Origin: Gordonia lacunae
GTDB taxonomy: Bacteria; Actinomycetota; Actinomycetes; Mycobacteriales; Mycobacteriaceae
Direction: 5' to 3'
Assembly (NCBI RefSeq): GCF_002149015.1
Contig: NZ_NGFO01000013.1
Location: forward strand, 88,679-152,678
Length of the DNA: 64,000 nt
The notes beneath the pieces were generated by a model. It saw only the letters and a list, made by a program, of their open reading frames with translations, was not told the origin of the DNA and did not search any database. The translations under genes and the position numbers were made by a program. Below are positions 8,217-17,434 of this stretch, in pieces (the stretch's first letter is position 1; every line of letters begins with the position of its first letter).

Positions 8217-9761
8217 GGCCGGTGAATGCACGCGGTACCACGCCTGGCGGCGCAGGGTGTCCGGGTCGGCCTCGACGTGGTCGGGGTCGTCGAGGACGAG
8301 GACCTTGCGGTCGACGGTCGTGAAGGCGGGCCAGCCGAACCCGGGATCGCCGGTGCGGGCGAACCCGCCCCAGCGGGTCTGGACGTTCTTGGTGACCCGA
8401 CCGGTGGCCGGCCAGTCGGCGAGGGCGAGACCCGCACCCATCGGCGCCCGGTAGGCGCCGAACACGCTGAACAGTTCGGTGGCGTGGGTGGCCCCGAAGC
8501 CCGTGGCCTCGAGGACCTTCGTCCGATAGTCGTAGCGGTACACGTATGTCGGCGCCACCGCGCTGTGTCCGTCGGCGAAGGCACTCATCGGCGCCCAGAA
8601 GATCGAGTCCCCGGCCAGCCGGATGCGGTCGCGGTCGCCGTCCTCGTAGTGCGAGGCGATCTCGCGGCGGACCTCGTCGTCCTCCACCCGCATCAGCGTG
8701 CGTTCGGCGTCGGGCAGCACGTTCCACAGTTTGGCGAACAGCTTGCCCTCGTCGCGGTTGCTGCCGATCACGAGCGGCACCGGCTGGGTCAGCCCGCCCG
8801 CGGCGGCGGCCAGCGGCGACCGCGGCAGGAGGTCGCCGTCGATCACCGGCGCGAACGGGATCGCACCACCGGCGGTCTTCGCGGCGAACCGCATCAGCCG
8901 GTTCCCCGCCGCCAGCAGCAACGCCGGGTTGGGCGAGGTGAGCAGGCGCTGCGCATGGACGGTGTCGACCGGCGGTTCGTCGCGCTCGAGCGAGGTGGCA
9001 CGACGCTGCGGGTCACGCAGCAGCCGGACGAATTCGTCCGCGTAGATCGTCGCGGCGTCCGGCTCGACGATCAGTTCCGGAGCAGGACTCTGCGCGATGG
9101 CGTGGTGGTAGAGCCCGGTCGTCGACGGGGCCGACAGCAGGGACAGCACCGACGATCCCCCGGCGCTCTCGCCGAAGATGGTGACGTTCCCCGCGTCGCC
9201 GCCGAAGGCCTCGATGTTGTCCTGGACCCACTGCAGTGCCGCGATCTGGTCGCGGAGGCCGACGTTGGAGTCGAACGGCCGGTCGTCGGTGGCGAACTGG
9301 CCGAGGTCGAGGAAGCCGAACGGACCGAACCGGTACTGGATCGTCACCACGACGACGTCCTGGGAACGGGCCAGGAAGGCCCCGTCGTACAGCGGGGTGG
9401 CCGCCGTGCCGAGGATGAAGGCGCCGCCGTGGATGAACACCATCACCGGCCGCGGCGCCGACGAGGTGACGTCGGGCGAGTAGACGTTCAGCGTCAGGCA
9501 GTCCTCGGCCATCGGCGCGAACTTGCCGGGCGCGATGGCGGTGAACCGCTTCTCCTGGATCGCCGCCGTTGCCACCTTCGTGCAGTCGCGCACGCCGGGC
9601 CAGTCGTGGGCCGGCTCCGGGGCGCGGAAGCGGCGGTGAGCCACCGGTGGTGCCGCGAACGGGATGCCTCGCCAGCTGATGGTCCCCTTGCGCAGCCGTT
9701 TCCCCCGGGCGCCCTCGACCACGCCGTTACGGGTGGTCACCTTACTGTCGAGTAATGCCAT
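8214..9761 (-). CDS. Type-B carboxylesterase (PnbA/acetylcholinesterase family)
   Basis: 515 residues, the usual length of bacterial type-B carboxylesterases. Family marks in order: GIPFAAPP near the N-terminus, EDCLTLNVYSP, HGGAF (oxyanion hole), FGESAGGSSV (nucleophilic Ser elbow near residue 200), and an ATHATELFSVFG segment with the catalytic His toward the C-terminus. No signal peptide is visible, so the enzyme should be cytosolic. It hydrolyses carboxylic esters of unknown identity. The ATG sits just below an inverted repeat at 9771-9796 that could be an operator. The stop codon lies inside the last unit of the 37-bp repeat array. Confidence 0.9.
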   Translation of the reverse strand: MALLDSKVTTRNGVVEGARGKRLRKGTISWRGIPFAAPPVAHRRFRAPEPAHDWPGVRDCTKVATAAIQEKRFTAIAPGKFAPMAEDCLTLNVYSPDVTSSAPRPVMVFIHGGAFILGTAATPLYDGAFLARSQDVVVVTIQYRFGPFGFLDLGQFATDDRPFDSNVGLRDQIAALQWVQDNIEAFGGDAGNVTIFGESAGGSSVLSLLSAPSTTGLYHHAIAQSPAPELIVEPDAATIYADEFVRLLRDPQRRATSLERDEPPVDTVHAQRLLTSPNPALLLAAGNRLMRFAAKTAGGAIPFAPVIDGDLLPRSPLAAAAGGLTQPVPLVIGSNRDEGKLFAKLWNVLPDAERTLMRVEDDEVRREIASHYEDGDRDRIRLAGDSIFWAPMSAFADGHSAVAPTYVYRYDYRTKVLEATGFGATHATELFSVFGAYRAPMGAGLALADWPATGRVTKNVQTRWGGFARTGDPGFGWPAFTTVDRKVLVLDDPDHVEADPDTLRRQAWYRVHSPA

Positions 9762-9770
9762 ACCCCCACC

Positions 9771-9796
9771 GTAGACGAAATGGGAACTCCGTCTAC
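9771..9796. promoter_or_regulatory. Inverted repeat upstream of the carboxylesterase
   Basis: Arms GTAGACG and CGTCTAC are perfect complements separated by 12 bases, ending ten bases before the carboxylesterase start. The spacing would suit a dimeric repressor on the promoter or 5' end. No regulator gene is adjacent and I cannot assign a family. Confidence 0.35.
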
Positions 9797-9862
9797 CGGG
9801 TCGCGCGTCCCGGCGTCGGCGGGCCGGTCTCGGACCACCGCTGTACCCACTAAAATGCCCCC

Positions 9863-10621
9863 ATGAGTTCCGCCACGGCGCGCATCGACCTGAACGCCGA
9901 CCTCGGCGAGGGCGTCGGCGACGACGCGGCGATGCTCGGAATCGTCACCAGCGCCAACGTGGCGTGTGGCTTCCACGCCGGCACCCCGGCCGACCTGCTC
10001 GCCACCTGCCGGGCAGCGGTCGCCGCCGGGGTCCGGATCGGCGCCCAGGTGTCCTACCCCGATCGCAGTGGCTTCGGGCGACGGTTCATGGAGATGACGA
10101 CGTCGGATCTGATCGCCGACCTGGTCTACCAGATCGGTGCGCTCGACGCCCTTGCCCGCTCGGTGGGTGGCGCCGTGACCTACGTGAAACCCCATGGTGC
10201 GCTGTACAACACGGTCGTCCACCACGCGCAGCAGGCCGACGCCGTGGTCACGGCGGTCCGGAACGTCCACCCCGGGCTGGCCGTCATGGGACTACCCGGA
10301 TCGGAGATCCTGTCCCGGGCCTCGCGCGCCGGGCTCGACACCATCACCGAGGCCTTCGCCGACCGCGCCTACACCCCGGAGGGCACGCTGGTGCCGCGCG
10401 GGACCAACGGTGCGGTGCTCTCCGACAGCGACGAGATCGCCCGCCGGGTGGTCGAACTCGTCACCACGGGGCGGATCGGCGCGATCGACGGGACACGGAT
10501 CGGCGTGGACGCCAGATCGGTCTGCCTGCACGGCGACACCCCGGGTGCGGTCGAGCACGCGCGCGCCGTGCGGGCGGCCCTGACCGCGGCCGGGATCGAC
10601 ATCGGCACCACGCCGGCCTGA
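9863..10621 (+). CDS. pxpA: 5-oxoprolinase subunit A (LamB/YcsF family)
   Basis: 252 residues, the standard length. The family signature DLNADLGEG is at the N-terminus, followed by SANVACGFHAG, the YPDRSGFGRR segment and YVKPHGALYN. PxpA works with PxpB and PxpC to cleave 5-oxoproline to glutamate using ATP. Neither pxpB nor pxpC is next to it here: its neighbours are the divergent carboxylesterase and the convergent rlmB. The partners must be elsewhere or the protein acts alone. ATG start with a modest upstream region of about 100 bases. Confidence 0.9.
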   Translation: MSSATARIDLNADLGEGVGDDAAMLGIVTSANVACGFHAGTPADLLATCRAAVAAGVRIGAQVSYPDRSGFGRRFMEMTTSDLIADLVYQIGALDALARSVGGAVTYVKPHGALYNTVVHHAQQADAVVTAVRNVHPGLAVMGLPGSEILSRASRAGLDTITEAFADRAYTPEGTLVPRGTNGAVLSDSDEIARRVVELVTTGRIGAIDGTRIGVDARSVCLHGDTPGAVEHARAVRAALTAAGIDIGTTPA

Positions 10622-10636
10622 CCGGCCGGGGCGACG

Positions 10637-11587
10637 TCACCGGCGTCGCTGGCGGGCGAACTCGGCGAGGACCACGCCGGCGGCGACCGAGGCGTTCAGA
10701 CTCTCGACATCACCGGCCATCGGGATGGACAGGATCGAGTCGCAGCTCTCGCGCACGAGGCGCGACAGACCCTTGCCCTCCGAACCCACCACGATCACGG
10801 TCGGGCCGCTGCCGTCGTAGTCGTCGAGCGTGACGTCACCGTCCGCGTCGAGACCGACGAGCTGCGCACCCGAGTCGGCCCAGTCCTTCAGTGTGCGGGT
10901 GAGATTGGTGGCGCGGGCGACGGGCAGTCGGGCCGCGGCACCGGCGCTGGTCCGCCACGCGACGGCCGTCACGCTCGCGCTGCGACGCGCCGGGATCACC
11001 ACGCCGTGTCCGCCGAACGCCGCGACCGAGCGGATCACGGCTCCCAGATTGCGTGGGTCGGTGATGTTGTCGAGGGCGACCAGCAGCGGCGGGGTGCCGC
11101 TCGCCTTGGCCTCGGCCATCAGGTCGTCCGGATGGGCGTACTGGTACTCCGGCACCTGCAGGGCGATGCCCTGGTGCATCCCGTTGGTGGACAGTCGATC
11201 CAGTTCGGGCTTGCCGACCTCGAGGATGGAGATCGCCGAATCGCCGGCGATCTTGACCGCCTCGGCGACCCGCTCGTCGGGTTCGGAGTTGGTCGCGATG
11301 TACAACGCGGTCGCCGGCACGCCCGCGCGCAGGCACTCCACGACCGGATTGCGACCGAGGACGTACTCGGGCCCCTCGTCCCGGGCGCGCGCCCCACCAC
11401 GACCGGTCGCCGACTTCGACGCGGCCTTCGCGCGCTTGTGGGCCGGATGGTAGGGCCGATCAACGGCTTTCGGCGTCGCACCGCGGGCCTCGAGCCCGCG
11501 GCGGCGCTGACCGCCCGAGCCGACGGTCTGGCCCTTCTTGGTGCCGTCCTTGCGGATCGCGCCCTTACGCTTGGAATTCCCTGCCAT
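10637..11587 (-). CDS. rlmB: 23S rRNA (guanosine-2'-O-)-methyltransferase, SpoU/TrmH family
   Basis: 316 residues. A basic, low-complexity N-terminal extension ([15 protein letters not shown]...), common in actinobacterial members, is followed by the substrate-binding domain ([16 protein letters not shown]) and a SPOUT methyltransferase domain with the motifs [29 protein letters not shown] and [17 protein letters not shown], the last two forming the knotted SAM site. It methylates G in the peptidyl-transferase-proximal region of 23S rRNA in characterised homologues. Its ATG overlaps the cysS stop by one base (TGATG), so the two are co-translated, the same order as M. tuberculosis Rv3579c-Rv3580c. 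Confidence 0.93.
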   Translation of the reverse strand: MAGNSKRKGAIRKDGTKKGQTVGSGGQRRRGLEARGATPKAVDRPYHPAHKRAKAASKSATGRGGARARDEGPEYVLGRNPVVECLRAGVPATALYIATNSEPDERVAEAVKIAGDSAISILEVGKPELDRLSTNGMHQGIALQVPEYQYAHPDDLMAEAKASGTPPLLVALDNITDPRNLGAVIRSVAAFGGHGVVIPARRSASVTAVAWRTSAGAAARLPVARATNLTRTLKDWADSGAQLVGLDADGDVTLDDYDGSGPTVIVVGSEGKGLSRLVRESCDSILSIPMAGDVESLNASVAAGVVLAEFARQRRR

Positions 11588-12978
11588 CACGCCTCACCCT
11601 TCAGAGCCCATTGCGCACCGTCGGGGGTGTCGGTGACCTCGATGCCGGCCTCGGCCAGCCGGTCCCGCACCGCATCCGCGGTCGCCCAGTCCTTGGCGGC
11701 CCGCGCGTCGGCCCGCCGTTGTAATTCCGCGCGCACCAGCACGTCGAGCGCCGAGGTGGCGGCCGACTCGTCGGCGGTGCCCGCCCACCGATCGTCGAGT
11801 GGGTCGACGCCCAGGATGCCCATCATCGCGCGCACCGCGGCGGCCGCCGCCAGCGCGGTGGCGCCGTCGCCGGACTCGAGCGCGGTGTTGCCCTGCCGAA
11901 CCACGTTGTGCACCACCGCGAGTGCGGCCGGAACGCCCAGATCGTCGTCGAGCGCGGCGGCGAACTCGGGATCGACGTCGCCGACGACCACCTCGCCCGC
12001 CCGCGCACCGACCCGTTCCACGAACGACTCGACGCGCCGGTAACCGGCGGCGGCCTCGGTGAGCGCACCCGGCGAGTACTCCAGCATGGAACGGTAGTGC
12101 GCGCTGCCGAGGTAGTACCGGAGCTCGACGGCGCGGACACGTTGCAGCATCGCCGGGATCGACACCACGTTGCCGAGCGACTTGCTCATCTTCTCGCCAC
12201 CCATGGTGACCCAGCCGTTGTGTAACCAGTAGCGCGCGAACGGATCTCCCGCACCATGCGCCTGCGCGATCTCGTTCTCGTGATGCGGGAAGATGAGGTC
12301 CATCCCACCGCAGTGGATGTCGAACTCCGCACCGAGGAGTGAGGTGGCCATCGCCGAGCACTCGAGGTGCCAACCGGGCCGCCCGGGTCCCCATGGCGTC
12401 GGCCACGACGGCTCGTCGGGCTTGGCCGCCTTCCACAGGGTGAAGTCGCGGGGATCGCGCTTGCCGGTTCCCGCGCTCTCGCCCTGGTGCACGTCGTCGA
12501 GCCGGTGCCCGGACAGTGAACCGTAGTCCGGCAGGCTCTGGACGTCGAAGTACACGTTGCCGTCGGCGACATAGGCGTGGCCGCGCTCGATCAGGCGCTC
12601 CATGTAGCCGACCATCTGCGTGACGAAACCGGTGGCCCGCGGCTCGGCCGACGGCGGCAGGACCCCCAGCGCACGATAGGCGTCGTCGAAGGCGCGCTCG
12701 TGGGTGGCCGCCCACTCCCACCACGGCCGTCCCGCCTCGGCGGCCTTCCGCAGGATCTTGTCGTCGATGTCGGTCACGTTGCGCACGAACAGCACGTCGA
12801 GACCCTGGTGGGTCAACCAGCGCCGCAGGATGTCGAAGGCGATACCGCTGCGGACGTGCCCGATGTGGGGTACTCCCTGGACCGTCGCGCCGCACAGGTA
12901 CACCGACGCCTGGCCTGGGTGCAGCGGCACGAAGTCGCGCACCTCTCGGGAATCGGTGTCATACAGGCGCAGGGTCAC
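11587..12978 (-). CDS. cysS: Cysteinyl-tRNA synthetase
   Basis: A class I aminoacyl-tRNA synthetase of about 463 residues. [17 protein letters not shown] carries a zinc-ligand Cys and the HIGH motif, [23 protein letters not shown] (further zinc ligands) and EKMSKSLGN (KMSKS loop) follow. It charges tRNA-Cys. The frame is open to a TTG at 12987, but AGGA lies directly against that codon and nine bases before GTG 12978, which I prefer. rlmB follows with a one-base overlap. In M. tuberculosis ispF lies next to cysS; here the acyltransferase island intervenes. Confidence 0.94.
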   Translation of the reverse strand: MTLRLYDTDSREVRDFVPLHPGQASVYLCGATVQGVPHIGHVRSGIAFDILRRWLTHQGLDVLFVRNVTDIDDKILRKAAEAGRPWWEWAATHERAFDDAYRALGVLPPSAEPRATGFVTQMVGYMERLIERGHAYVADGNVYFDVQSLPDYGSLSGHRLDDVHQGESAGTGKRDPRDFTLWKAAKPDEPSWPTPWGPGRPGWHLECSAMATSLLGAEFDIHCGGMDLIFPHHENEIAQAHGAGDPFARYWLHNGWVTMGGEKMSKSLGNVVSIPAMLQRVRAVELRYYLGSAHYRSMLEYSPGALTEAAAGYRRVESFVERVGARAGEVVVGDVDPEFAAALDDDLGVPAALAVVHNVVRQGNTALESGDGATALAAAAAVRAMMGILGVDPLDDRWAGTADESAATSALDVLVRAELQRRADARAAKDWATADAVRDRLAEAGIEVTDTPDGAQWALKGEA

Positions 12979-13041
12979 GACCGGCAATCCTACCGGACCC
13001 TGACCTGGCCACCGACCGCCCGAGCCGCAGGTGCGCGCACC

Positions 13042-14388
13042 TCACGCACGTTCGCCGGAGACGCCGACCGGCTCGGCCGTCCGCGCGACGACCGCGGTGA
13101 CCAGCGTCCGCATCTCCTCGAGGGTCGCGGCCAGAACCGCCACCGCTCGCTCGGTGTGGGGATGTCGCACCCGGACGTGGATGCCGTCGGAATCCCGCCA
13201 GAACCACCACTGCGCGGTGTCGGTGGGTTTGGAACTGGAGACCTGTTCGGCCCGTACGCCCGGATGCGGACCGGGCAGCCGCGTGTAGTCGACGTAGGAC
13301 ATCATGAAGACGTCGCTGCGGCGTTGGCGGAGTCGATGGCCGAAGGCGGCATAGACCGGCGTCAGGCCGATCTCGGCCAGCGGCAGTGCTGCGGCGAGCC
13401 GGGCGGTGTTCACGGGCACCGCCTCGAACAGATCGTCGCCGGCGGTGATCAGCAGCGGCGCGTTGCCGACCGACCAGCCGACACATCCTGGTCCGGCGCC
13501 GGTTCCGGTGGGCACCACGGTCGCCACCTCGGCGGGACCGCCGACGGTGTTGAGGGCCTTCGCCGCGCACGTGAGGACCGCGGGGTACGTCCGGCCACCG
13601 TGCCGATGGACCTCCGAACTGAAGGCCCGGGCCGTGTCGCCGGGCAGCAGGGTCGTCACCATCGTGCGCATGTCGGCGGCGGCCCCCGCCGGTACACCGA
13701 GGTCGACGGGGAACTCCGGGACCTGCCAGTCGGTCGCGGCGAGAAACCGTTCCCACTCACCCAGTCGGGCGTCGTCGGGGGCCACCGCCGCCTCCTCGCC
13801 GGCCACCCGGCACAGCGCGTCCAGGCCGGACTCCGCGGGCGCCAGCGCCGCGCCGGCGAGCAGTTCGCAGATCTCCGAGGACAGCAGTGCCATCGACCGC
13901 GCATCGACATAGCAGTGGTCGAAGCCGCAGATGAGTGTCGTGCTCGACGCCCGCCGGACGGCGGCCAGGAAGTGCGGTAGCGGCTCGAACGGGTTGCAGG
14001 TCGCGGTGATCCGCTCGGCCAGCGCGGCCGCGAACGCCGCGGGGCCGAGCCCGGCATCCGCCTCGCGCGAGCCCTCCCGCACATCGACGCCGCCGTGCAG
14101 CAGTCGCTGATATCCGGCGTCGGTGGCGGTGTAGTGGCTGCGCAGGACGTCGTGGCGCGCGATGACGGTCGACATCACCTCCCCCACCCGGCCCAGGTCG
14201 AGCCGCTCGGGGAAGTCGAGCGTGAGCGCGATCCAGCCGGGTTGCCCCTGCGCGATGGAGTCCAGATGGAACCGCTCGTTCTCCGACACCGGCGCGCTCG
14301 CCTGCGTCGAGATCCCCCCGGGTACCGGACGCCATCGGACCAGCTCCCCCGGTTCGACCTCCCATGTCTCCGAACTCGAGAGCTTCAC
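13042..14388 (-). CDS. Condensation-domain (PapA-like) acyltransferase, third of tandem trio
   Basis: 448 residues with the two-lobed fold pattern of PapA/NRPS-condensation acyltransferases. An N-terminal PGGISTQASAPVSENERFHLD strand region is followed by DVLRSHY and the active-site block GFDHCYVDARS. This is HxxxD but with Ala where the classical motif has Gly. The WSVGNAPLLI and SYVDYTRLPG segments are the C-terminal lobe. Such enzymes transfer acyl chains from CoA or ACP thioesters to hydroxyls of lipids or sugars. The GTG start shares four bases with the stop of the preceding acyltransferase. It is the last gene of the Ag85-like operon. Confidence 0.8.
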   Translation of the reverse strand: MKLSSSETWEVEPGELVRWRPVPGGISTQASAPVSENERFHLDSIAQGQPGWIALTLDFPERLDLGRVGEVMSTVIARHDVLRSHYTATDAGYQRLLHGGVDVREGSREADAGLGPAAFAAALAERITATCNPFEPLPHFLAAVRRASSTTLICGFDHCYVDARSMALLSSEICELLAGAALAPAESGLDALCRVAGEEAAVAPDDARLGEWERFLAATDWQVPEFPVDLGVPAGAAADMRTMVTTLLPGDTARAFSSEVHRHGGRTYPAVLTCAAKALNTVGGPAEVATVVPTGTGAGPGCVGWSVGNAPLLITAGDDLFEAVPVNTARLAAALPLAEIGLTPVYAAFGHRLRQRRSDVFMMSYVDYTRLPGPHPGVRAEQVSSSKPTDTAQWWFWRDSDGIHVRVRHPHTERAVAVLAATLEEMRTLVTAVVARTAEPVGVSGERA

Positions 14389-15839
14389 CGCTCGGTCCTC
14401 TCGTTCGCGTAGTCGTTCAGGATGGCGCCGACCCGCGCGAGGTGGTCGACGACAGTCGTGCGCGCGACCTCGTTGTCGGGCAGATGACATCGGACGACCA
14501 GTCCATCGGGAGTGCGTGTGAACCACAGATTGGCATTCCGGGTGGGTCCGACGCCGCTCGAGGTCTGCATGGTCGCCAGCGCCGGGTCGTCACCGATCGG
14601 CAGCCGGCCCAGATCGGTGTAGGACACCATGTACGGGCTGCCGTCGAGGCCCCGGAAGGCGCCCTCGGCGGCGAGTAGCGCCAGAACCCCGTGCGCGGGC
14701 GCAGATCCCGCGTGGCGCGCGGCGCGCACGCTGTTCCCGGCGGTGCGCACGACATCGTCGAACGTCGCCGCCTCGGCGACCGGGAGGTCGACGACGATCG
14801 GCGCGAAATTGCACAACCAGCCCTGGGTCCACGCGGTCTCGGTGTCGCGGGTGGCCAGCACCGTGGAGACGAAGAACCGTGACTCCCCGGTGATCTCGCG
14901 GTGACGCACTGCCAGCGCGGCGTACAGGAGGCCGGCGAACCCGCCACCGGTCGCCGCCAGCCGGGCATCGCAGCGCGCGAGCGCGTCGGGGTCGAGCAGC
15001 CATTGTTCCACGGCTACCGCGGGTGCCGGGGCGGCGTCGGCGAGCCCCAGGTCGAGGGGGCACCGCGGTGCGCGACCGGCGTTGTCCGCCAGGGCATCCC
15101 GCCACACGGCCACCCGGTCGTCGTCCGCGGTGAGCGCGGCCGCGGCGGATCGCTCGGCGAGGATCGCCGGTCCGAAAGCGCCCGGGTCCGGCAGATCGGA
15201 CCCGGCTCCCGTCCGATGCGCGCGGTACAGCGCGGTGATCTCGGCCAGGGCGAGCACCGACGAGTACCCGTCGCCGTGTGCGTGGTCCGTGGCGGCGAAG
15301 AAGGTGAAGCCGGCGTCGTCGACCGTCGCCGCCCACCACGAGCCCGGAACCAGTTCGGCACGAGCGCGTTCCGATGCCCGACGCCCCGCCCACGACCCGA
15401 CGTCGGCGTCGTCCACCACGAGGGACTCGGCGGCGGCGACGTCGATCACGAACTCCTCCGCCGCGCTCACCCAGCGTTCGGGACCATCGGGCCCCGGCCG
15501 GTAGTGCGCGCGCAGTTCCTCGTGTCGCCGGACGAACTCGGTGAGCGCCGCGGCCATCGCGCCCTCGTCGAGGGGGCCGTCGAATCGCAGCGCGGCGAGC
15601 AGGAATCCGGTGTGGATCTCGCCGCGGCGCCGCTTGTCGCCCATCGTCGCGAGGTGATCGGACTGCAGGAAGGACACCCCGTCGCCCCACCGCTGCGCGG
15701 CACGGCCCACGCGTTCGGCGTCGCGCAGTTCCCATTCGACGGTCCGACCGCCGGACAGGTGCTCGCGGAGCGGCACGACCATCGAGCCCGCGGCACCGAA
15801 CCGGGGCGTCGCGACCGCGGACCGCAGAGCGCCGGCCAT
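14385..15839 (-). CDS. Condensation-domain (PapA-like) acyltransferase, second of tandem trio
   Basis: 484 residues. It carries the most canonical catalytic motif of the three tandem paralogues, TDHAHGDGYSS (HxxxDG), preceded by FVRRHEELRAHYRPG. The C-terminal lobe has LATRDTETAWTQGWLCNFAPI and YMVSYTDLGRLP, equivalent to the structural motif that closes the acyl tunnel. Probably esterifies a glycolipid or polyol acceptor with a long-chain acyl group; the substrate is unknown. Its ATG overlaps the preceding stop by one base and its stop overlaps the next GTG by four, so all three acyltransferases should be made in fixed ratio. Confidence 0.82.
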   Translation of the reverse strand: MAGALRSAVATPRFGAAGSMVVPLREHLSGGRTVEWELRDAERVGRAAQRWGDGVSFLQSDHLATMGDKRRRGEIHTGFLLAALRFDGPLDEGAMAAALTEFVRRHEELRAHYRPGPDGPERWVSAAEEFVIDVAAAESLVVDDADVGSWAGRRASERARAELVPGSWWAATVDDAGFTFFAATDHAHGDGYSSVLALAEITALYRAHRTGAGSDLPDPGAFGPAILAERSAAAALTADDDRVAVWRDALADNAGRAPRCPLDLGLADAAPAPAVAVEQWLLDPDALARCDARLAATGGGFAGLLYAALAVRHREITGESRFFVSTVLATRDTETAWTQGWLCNFAPIVVDLPVAEAATFDDVVRTAGNSVRAARHAGSAPAHGVLALLAAEGAFRGLDGSPYMVSYTDLGRLPIGDDPALATMQTSSGVGPTRNANLWFTRTPDGLVVRCHLPDNEVARTTVVDHLARVGAILNDYANERTER

Positions 15840-17347
15840 CAGCTGCCGAGAGCGGCCGTCGATCCTCCGGTGTGCGCGCCGGCGGGCACGGACTCGACCG
15901 CTCGATAGGTGTATTCGCAGTCACCGTCGGCGACGATCTTCTTCAGGATGGCCTGGAACGTGGAGAGGAAGACCTCGACGGCACCGGCGTTCTCGTCGGC
16001 CGGGAATCGTGCGGACACGTTCACGCCGGTCGGGATCCGGTTGATCCAGAAGTAGACCTCGTCGGCGTCGCGCGTCGCGCTGCGCAGCACCCGCGCCTGG
16101 CGCGGGGTCCACTCCGCCGCGCCTTCGGCATGACGGAGATCGATGTAGGACACGACGAAACCGGGAGGCGTCACATCGCCGCCGATCAATTCGGCGACCG
16201 GCGCGAACGGAGCCGCCCCCACGCCCTTGTACTGCGCGGACGTCGCCGCGACCGCGGTCAGGGCATCGGTGAACTTCGCCGGGCGACCGGGCCGGACCGC
16301 GACGGGGATGATGCCGACGAACCAGCCGACGGCTTCGCCCCACTCGATGGCGTTCCGGGTGTGCACCGGTCCGATGAACCGCAGATCGGCACTGCCCGAC
16401 AGCGCGGCGGAGGTCATCGACAGGGCGGTGTAGATCCCGGCCGTCATCGACGATCCGGCACCCTTGCAGACCGCGTCGAATCGCTTGGTCTCCGCGGCAT
16501 CGAGCAGCCAGTGCGACAGCGTCGCCTGGAAACCGTTCTCCGGCAGTCTTTCCGAGACGATGGTGCGCGGCGAGTCGGACGGGACCTCGAACCGCGGGAA
16601 ACGCGGGATCGGCTCGGGCTGCACGGCGGTCGGGGTGTCGTCGAAGAAGTCGCGCCACTGGCTGACCGCGGCGTTGTTCGCGTCGATCTGCTCGCCGAGC
16701 CTCCGCTCGGCGTCGCTGAAGTCGAGGTAGCTGCCGAACTCGTTGAGCGCGTGCGGTTCACCGGTCACCTCGGCGGCGTAGAGCGCGGTGAGCTCGCGAA
16801 TGGCGAACACCTGCGTGTACGCGTCCATCACGGTGTGGTCAGCCGCGAACACCAGCAGGAACCCGCTGTCGTCGCCGGTCGGCTCCACCGTCACGGCGAT
16901 GCAGTGCGGCCAGCTGAGGGGGGTGACCGTGCGGTTGAAGTAGTCGGTGACCAGTTCGGAGACCTCACCCGCGGGCAGGTCGGCCCCGAAACCCCGCTCG
17001 CGCACGGTGATCGCGTCGGCCGCGACGGTGATGCGCGTCAGGTCGCCCTGCGGGTGATGCGGCTCGTGGACGCGCACCGAGGTCCGGAAGGCCTCGTGGC
17101 GGCGATACCAGGCGATGATCGTGCGGGACAGGGCTTGCCGATCCAGCGGATGTTCGATCCGGAACGCCGTGCCGATCCACTGGCTGTACCACTCCGAACC
17201 CTCGCGCACGGCCCGGCGGGCGTGCTCGAGATGCATGTACGACAGCTGTCGGGAGTCCGTCTGCCATTCTTCGGCGTCGACCTGCGGCTCCCAGGCGGTG
17301 ACGGTGCCGCCGGGCATCGAATAGTCGGTCAGCTCGGTGTATTCCAT
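15839..17347 (-). CDS. Condensation-domain (PapA-like) acyltransferase, first of tandem trio
   Basis: 502 residues. AWEPQVDAEEW and SYMHLEHARRAV at the N-terminus, RHEAFRTSVRVHEP, then the catalytic block FAADHTVMDAYTQV (HxxxD, next residue Ala). VHTRNAIEWGEAVGWFVGIIPV and FVVSYIDLRHAEG form the C-terminal lobe. The arrangement resembles mycobacterial PapA proteins that acylate trehalose (sulfolipid, DAT/PAT), which is the basis for expecting a glycolipid acceptor. It starts 87 bases after the stop of the Ag85-like gene on the same strand, so it likely belongs to that operon. Confidence 0.82.
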   Translation of the reverse strand: MEYTELTDYSMPGGTVTAWEPQVDAEEWQTDSRQLSYMHLEHARRAVREGSEWYSQWIGTAFRIEHPLDRQALSRTIIAWYRRHEAFRTSVRVHEPHHPQGDLTRITVAADAITVRERGFGADLPAGEVSELVTDYFNRTVTPLSWPHCIAVTVEPTGDDSGFLLVFAADHTVMDAYTQVFAIRELTALYAAEVTGEPHALNEFGSYLDFSDAERRLGEQIDANNAAVSQWRDFFDDTPTAVQPEPIPRFPRFEVPSDSPRTIVSERLPENGFQATLSHWLLDAAETKRFDAVCKGAGSSMTAGIYTALSMTSAALSGSADLRFIGPVHTRNAIEWGEAVGWFVGIIPVAVRPGRPAKFTDALTAVAATSAQYKGVGAAPFAPVAELIGGDVTPPGFVVSYIDLRHAEGAAEWTPRQARVLRSATRDADEVYFWINRIPTGVNVSARFPADENAGAVEVFLSTFQAILKKIVADGDCEYTYRAVESVPAGAHTGGSTAALGS

Positions 17348-17434
17348 TGCAGTCCACCTACCTTCTGTCGTCTATGTGCGCCGTCGGCGCGGGTGTTCGG
17401 GTGCGGTCGTCGAGTGCGCCCGGCGCAGGGGGGT

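Noticed and set aside
7855..8727. Leftward open frames translating the repeat array
   Set aside because: They owe their length to the repeat period and stop-poor composition; no start or coding signal of their own.
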